The notes under the pieces are model-generated. The model saw only the letters and a program-made list of their open reading frames with translations. It was not told the DNA's origin and did no database searches. DNA of 64,000 nucleotides from Mercenaria mercenaria (taxonomy: Eukaryota; Mollusca; Bivalvia; Venerida; Veneridae). Below are positions 59,326 to 64,000 of the stretch, one piece after another. The position numbers were made by a program, and so were the translations under genes. Numbering within the stretch: position 1 is the first letter of the stretch; each line of letters starts with the position of its first letter. The stretch is taken from the NCBI RefSeq assembly GCF_021730395.1, contig NC_069371.1, positions 71,950,001 to 72,014,000 of the forward strand, given 5' to 3'.

Positions 59326-60900
59326 ATGGAAAGTTTTATGTATACATTAGATGACGATGTATTTGACATTGATTACTATGAAAGTTCAGTGGATTACAGC
59401 GATGAAATCGCGTCAACAGGATCGAACGAAAGTGACATTGAAAACGTTCCGTTAAATTCCTGCAGCTTCGGGAAAAAATCTGGAAAATTCATCGGAAAGA
59501 AAGTTCAGCAAAGAAAAGCGGCGAACATGCGCGAACGTCGCCGAATGAAATCCATAAACGATGCGTTCGATTGCCTAAGAAAATGTATTCCAGTGGCGGA
59601 ATCTGTGGACAGAAAATTATCAAAAGTGGACACGCTAAAACTGGCCATGAGTTATATCAAATACTTGGCAGACGTTATAAAAACGACTAATGACTTTACC
59701 ACAAGTGGGCGTATTCATAACCTTGACAGAAAACAAGACAAAGTGATTCTACGATGTCAGTATTCAGGTAGGATTAAAAATAGATGTTTCTTCAAAAGTT
59801 TTTTTTTTTTAAATTGCATACAAAATTTATGTACTCAATCAGAAATTTATATATAAAATCAATTTCAGTCAAAAAGTCAGAAAAAAATGGGTTGATAAAT
59901 CACCTCGTCCCCAATCCTTTCGTTTTCAAGGATTCGTCTAAATCGCCAACACTGAAGAGATTTCAAAACCCATATATAATAAAACACTAAAATGAAAGTG
60001 ATTTAAAAATGATGGGTTTAGTGTTTGTTTGGGATGAAATAAGGATTTAAACCGTGAAATTTATAACTTAATTTAGTTTTTTACAACAGTCGCCGGATCC
60101 GTATGTGTGTCTTTGAAACTACAGTTGTTAATATTATGTTTAGTCATCATTTGTAAAAAAAAAAAACCCCTCTTATTGACATAAATATAGTTATTTTAAG
60201 ATTTCAGAATTTAATCATAACTTCATCTGGTTTCCATTTTTATTTGAAAGAGAATATAATAAGTATATGTTATATGCTGACTGTCAATTTTAAAGTTAGC
60301 GATTACTTCTGAGAAATATGACGTTGTACGTGATGATTCTTTCTAAAACAAGGGGTGTTTTACTATTAGTTTTTATCAAAGGGTCTAAAACATTTGAACT
60401 AAAACCTGTTATATTCAAACAGACTGAATAGCATACACAACAGAATCCCGATATTGTCAAACGCTTTCTAATGTATATGTGGAAAAAGAGCATTTTAGCT
60501 TATTAAAAACTATTCATGATAACCACCCCCCCCCCCTCGCTTATATATATTTTTACTAGATTATTCTGTTATTGTTGTTGTTTTATTATATTCCAGTTAT
60601 TTATTCATGGTTTTTATCTATTTATCTGTTATGAAAATTAATTATCTTAATGCCATCATATTTGACCTTTTCTCGACTGATTTGCTTCATTTTATATTTT
60701 TTTATATATTTTCAGGGAATGACCTTGACCACTGTGAAAGCCCGTTGCTAGGACACTCTCTTGCATGGTTCGATGAGAAGCAGACGACACCAAAAGACAA
60801 TAAACTTTCCGCCAAAATCTGGTTCCCTCATTATGCAAATGACGCTGACCTTATCAATATTGCAAATTACACGAACGATTTTACCAAACATTTTACGTGA
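59326..60900 (+). CDS. ptf1a: Ptf1a-type bHLH transcription factor, two exons, 208 aa
   Basis: Exons 59326-59767 and 60716-60900 (442+185 = 627 nt, phase 1, CAG/GTAGG donor, TTTTCAG acceptor). The ATG at 59326 ([14 protein letters not shown]) is the first true start; the frame extends upstream only to a TTG. An acidic N-terminus precedes the bHLH at residues 61-118: basic region [17 protein letters not shown], helix 2 [17 protein letters not shown], both diagnostic of the Ptf1a/Fer family. The second exon gives [13 protein letters not shown] (Trp165) and SAKIWFP (Trp183), matching the two tryptophan motifs with which vertebrate Ptf1a binds RBPJ. It dimerises with E-proteins on E-boxes in the known family and specifies neurons and pancreas. 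It is shorter than vertebrate Ptf1a (about 325 aa), mainly outside these domains. Introns and borders are clean. Confidence 0.88.
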
Positions 60901-61720
60901 TGCACGAGACAGTTGAAAGGAAATGAATTGTCATATTTATTTTATTTATGACTTAGCAAAGTATAATGATATAGACAGAGAATATTACGTTACTGTCCTT
61001 CTGAATTAGAGTTTATTTGGCATGTCGGAGAAAAGTTTATCCACCTGAAGTGTTGCTATTGTTCATGGATAATATAGAATAATGCTTAAGCCGTTGCAGG
61101 GGTGGGTGGGGTGTTGTACATTTCGTGACCTGAATACCTCCAATGAGTAGCCTCAAGAAAATCGTGTTTGCTTGATAGCGTTCTATGCTTCCAAAAGACC
61201 TTCTTATAGATTTTATCAAATTCAGAATGACAATAACCATTATATTATATTTATCCTGTTTTTCATTAAAATGAAAACCTACTTGCATTTATTGCTTACT
61301 CTCTAGATATGCTCCTGCACTGACCTAATTTCGTTGTTATTATTACTGCAAATTAATCATGTGCTTTTAAAAGAAAATCTGTCACGTCGTGTATAATTCA
61401 AAAATCAATTTTCGTCATTTCATTTTTTTTTTTCGAAATCTCCAGCTACTTTCCACATCTGTGACTTATGGACCTATGGTTTAATTTTCTATAAAAGAAT
61501 ATGTATATGTAAATTCATGAAAACGGTGAAGTAATGCCTTAAAACGTATAAGATATATACAATGTCCACTAAATAATAATGATATTTCTCAACTAATCGA
61601 CTACTAGTTTGACGGCACTTTCTGAAAATTACAGAAACTTAACCATGTCGTCATTTCAATTTCATGGTAGTAACTATTAAATTTTTTAAAATTTTCATTT
61701 TTTTTTTATGTTTTTCCTTT
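60901..61720. other. 3' region of the bHLH gene and spacer
   Basis: No second gene seen. The minus-strand frame at 61037-61288 has no known motif. Confidence 0.4.
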
Positions 61721-61727
61721 TGCAAAG

Positions 61728-61830
61728 GCGTGCCAGGTGTAAACCAGTATACATGACTCTTATACCAAAGTTAATAATTAGTCGGAGGATCGGGGACGGT
61801 GTTCGAGTTCAAGACCCCTGCGAAAAACGA
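61728..61830 (-). mobile_element. SINE fragment related to the copy D intron SINE
   Basis: GCGTGCCAGGTGTAAACCAG and TTAATAATTAGTCGGAGGAT align with GCGTGCCGGGTGTAAAGCAC and TTAGTAATTTTTAGT of 17840-18109, ending near a B-box-like word. Decayed. Confidence 0.5.
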
Positions 61831-61877
61831 ACCATTGCCTCTGCTCTAATAAACGTGCTTTATTACCTTAAAAGAAA

Positions 61878-61949
61878 TGGAGATGCCGGGGATCGAACCC
61901 GGGGCCTTTCACATGCAAAGCGAACGCTCTACCACTGAGCCACATCCCC
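61878..61949 (-). tRNA. tRNA-Ala (anticodon TGC)
   Basis: A 72-nt cloverleaf. The acceptor stem GGGGATG pairs with CATCTCC (one G-T), discriminator A. D arm GCTC/GAGC, anticodon stem TTCGC/GTGAA around loop TTTGCAT, T arm CCGGG/CCCGG around TTCGATC. A-box and B-box (GGTTCGATCCC) promoter sequences are intact and a TTTT terminator follows within about 10 nt downstream. It looks functional and has no SINE body attached. Confidence 0.93.
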
Positions 61950-63490
61950 ACGTTAGAAACGTTATCAAGAGAATTCTATAATACATTTGTATACAGATAT
62001 AAGAAGGCGCTGGTTAGTAATACTATAACAGTTTTGTTTATTGTGGTTAAGACAATGTTGTTATGTTATTTTCTTTTCCCTTTGTACAAATACATGGTGC
62101 ATTCGTGTTAATACTTGGAGATATATTTATTCTTGTAAAATATTTTATTGAAGGAATAAACATGAATTAATTTTTATTCGATTTGAACAGTTCATTCATT
62201 TAGTACTTCTTAACACAAACATATCTGCAAATATTCTCTTAAACTCGTTAAATATTTACATACGCCACGTGCCCGCTATTCAACTTGAAGGGTAAACAAC
62301 TTCCGGCGAATCAACATAGAAAGCGTGCACGTAAATAAATAGTCCATTGAAAACTTTGGCAAATACAACTGTTATGCAGACATAGGTGGGCGCTTTTATT
62401 TCAAGACCTTGTAATATGGAAATTCGATTTTCATTTGTGGTGCCAGTGATAATTAGCGCGTGTATTCAAGGAGAAGAAAAAAAGTAAATAAAACTGAAAA
62501 ATGTAATTAGTTCCTCGAGTTTTTGGTCAATAATGATTATTTCCTTACATCTTTAATAGATTAGAATTTAAAACAACTGATCAATTAAAACCCGTCTCAA
62601 TCTTGTTCTCAGGTCAACTGATCTGTCCCGTCATTTGAGGAAGAGATATATTCACCGTTTGCCCTTTCGTTTTTAATAGGATGCCCCGAATGGTTCGCGA
62701 TGTATTTCGCCACCAGTCCACATACTATTTCAGTTGATGCTTGTGACTTTGAATTCGGCGAACTAAACTGACAAACCTTAAAAATGCCTTCATAATTTTA
62801 ATAAATGAATCCGCATCAATGACACGTCTTGCTTCTTCAAATATTACAGAATATGGGGTCTTGAACATTTGCCCAAAAGCTCATCATCTGTAGGTCCTAC
62901 GCAGACGACAATAAGACACGGGATTTCTGAGGATTAGTCGTCTTGACGTGAAAATCATGCGATAATTGCACTACTGTACAGGGTCCACAGAAGATTTAAT
63001 TTGGACGACTTGTCGTCTGCGAACCTCTTGACCTACCGTCTGCATGTGTAATGGCTCGTTTTTAATAAAACAATGTTTACAAACGAGAAATTGTCAGCGC
63101 CCAAAATTTTCGCACATTTTTCAGTTAAATAAGGTCCGGCAAAAAATAATTGCTTTTGATTTTATTTGTCAAGAAATATGTAGCCGGCTATTATTTTCTG
63201 CCCAATGGTGAAGACATTTTTTTATGATGGTCAAGTTTGTAAAAGCTTTGAAATTGATACCCTTGAAAGGAATAAGCGATACAAATTCATTAATTCAGCG
63301 TGCAGTTTAAATTAAGGCAGATTAGTGTACATGTTTATAGATGTACATGTTTCAACAAGAAATACTAGCTAACACTAATCATGACATCTATTTTCGCGAA
63401 TGTTTTATCTGTTGTTGTAAGAGGCTTTTTTGCATGTCATTCATTTATCGTTTTCACGTAAAACAGGAATTTTTTAATATAATACAATAA
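61950..63490. other. gene-free stretch
   Basis: No gene recognised. Inverted words GCAGACGACA (62898) and TGTCGTCTGC (63009) bound about 120 bp and may be a small foldback. Confidence 0.4.
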
Positions 63491-63728
63491 TTGAGCCGTG
63501 CCATAAGAAAACCAACATAGTGGGGTTGCGACCAGCATGGATCCAGACCAGCCTGCGCATCCACGCAGTAATGTCAGGATTCATGCTGTTCGTTTTGAAA
63601 GTCTAATGAAATTAGAGAAACCTTAGCGAACAGCATGAATGCTGACCAGACTGCGCGGATGCGCAGGCTGGTCTGGATCCATGCTGGTCGCAAACCCACT
63701 ATGTTGGTTTTCTCATGGTACGGCTCAA
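63491..63728. mobile_element. palindromic MITE copy 3
   Basis: TTGAGCCGTGCCATAAGAAA ... GGTACGGCTCAA, 238 bp foldback of the same family as 41284 and 42912, with a worn loop. Confidence 0.9.
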
Positions 63729-64000
63729 TTCAATTATAAGGTTGTACACGATCAATACGACTGCAACTGTCATCTAGTAGACACTTTATCAAAAACACGA
63801 AATTCTTTTGCGAGTGACATGCAGTGCAGTGCAACAAATACAAGCTCGAAATTTAACAACACTTTCACATTTTTATACAATAGATTAATAACAGTATATG
63901 TACAACAACTAAAGTTGACAATTTCATCTCAGTTTTGTCTTGTCATTAAGAAGAAAATCTGACCAGCACATGCCGAGTGTCCGAGTTCCAGTTCAGCTCG
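63729..64000. other. window end, no feature seen
   Basis: No exon or repeat is recognised before the window ends. Confidence 0.4.

Noticed and set aside
62620-62775. Possible exon (CPEWFAMYFATSPH) with an AG acceptor at 62679-62680
   Set aside because: Short, matches no family I know and has no partner exon in view.
1-64000. CRISPR arrays, bacterial operons, LTR retroviruses or Polinton-type elements
   Set aside because: No spacer-repeat pattern, no prokaryotic gene order, and no capsid, protease, integrase or envelope domain was recognised; repeats are tandem or foldback.

Overview
The window is animal nuclear DNA, most likely from a bivalve mollusc. It is AT-rich, with short exons split by GT-AG introns (one GC-AG), tRNA-derived SINEs, foldback MITEs, and many of the roughly 140-150 bp tandem repeats usual in clam genomes. 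Heterodont/venerid clam is an inference from repeat style, not a measured result. Most real genes here are multi-exon; I joined exons by splice consensus, matching phase and domain homology.

Layout. 1-2.6 kb: no gene seen. 2.8-10.3 kb (+): a complete six-exon gene for a secreted-face, single-pass membrane protein (signal peptide, one CUB domain, one LDLa module, TM helix, basic tail). Its first intron holds a whole gene on the opposite strand. 3.6-30.8 kb: an array of eight paralogues plus one fragment, in the order - - - + + + - -. Each has three exons: signal peptide plus coiled coil; a 66 or 72 nt exon ending in a WGRT.CP motif; and a ten-cysteine-pattern C-terminal domain of the type usually annotated 'short-chain collagen C4-like' in bivalves (no collagen Gly-X-Y repeat is present). 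Five copies look intact (A, B, C, F, G), two neighbours (D, E) carry complementary first-exon lesions, and one (H) is a remnant. 30.8-38.5 kb: transposable elements, including a 2.15 kb compound palindrome, LINE remnants and TTAA-ended MITEs. 37.5-49.5 kb (-): a broken host gene with signal peptide, two Ly6/uPAR-type three-finger domains, an EGF-like domain and a fibrinogen-related domain; it has two in-frame TGA codons and lacks one expected exon. 50-58 kb: repeats, no gene seen. 59.3-60.9 kb (+): a two-exon bHLH gene of the Ptf1a type with both C-terminal tryptophan motifs. 61.9 kb (-): an intact tRNA-Ala(TGC). 62-64 kb: no gene, one MITE.

How parts may work together (inference). The array copies, the CUB-LDLa receptor-like protein and the three-finger/FReD protein are all secretory-pathway proteins with extracellular modules; FReD and array-type genes are typical of lineage-expanded bivalve defence or mucus proteins. 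All eight array copies carry a GATAAG/CTTATC motif 20-110 bp upstream of the first coding exon, suggesting shared GATA-factor control. Ptf1a is a transcription factor unrelated to the rest.
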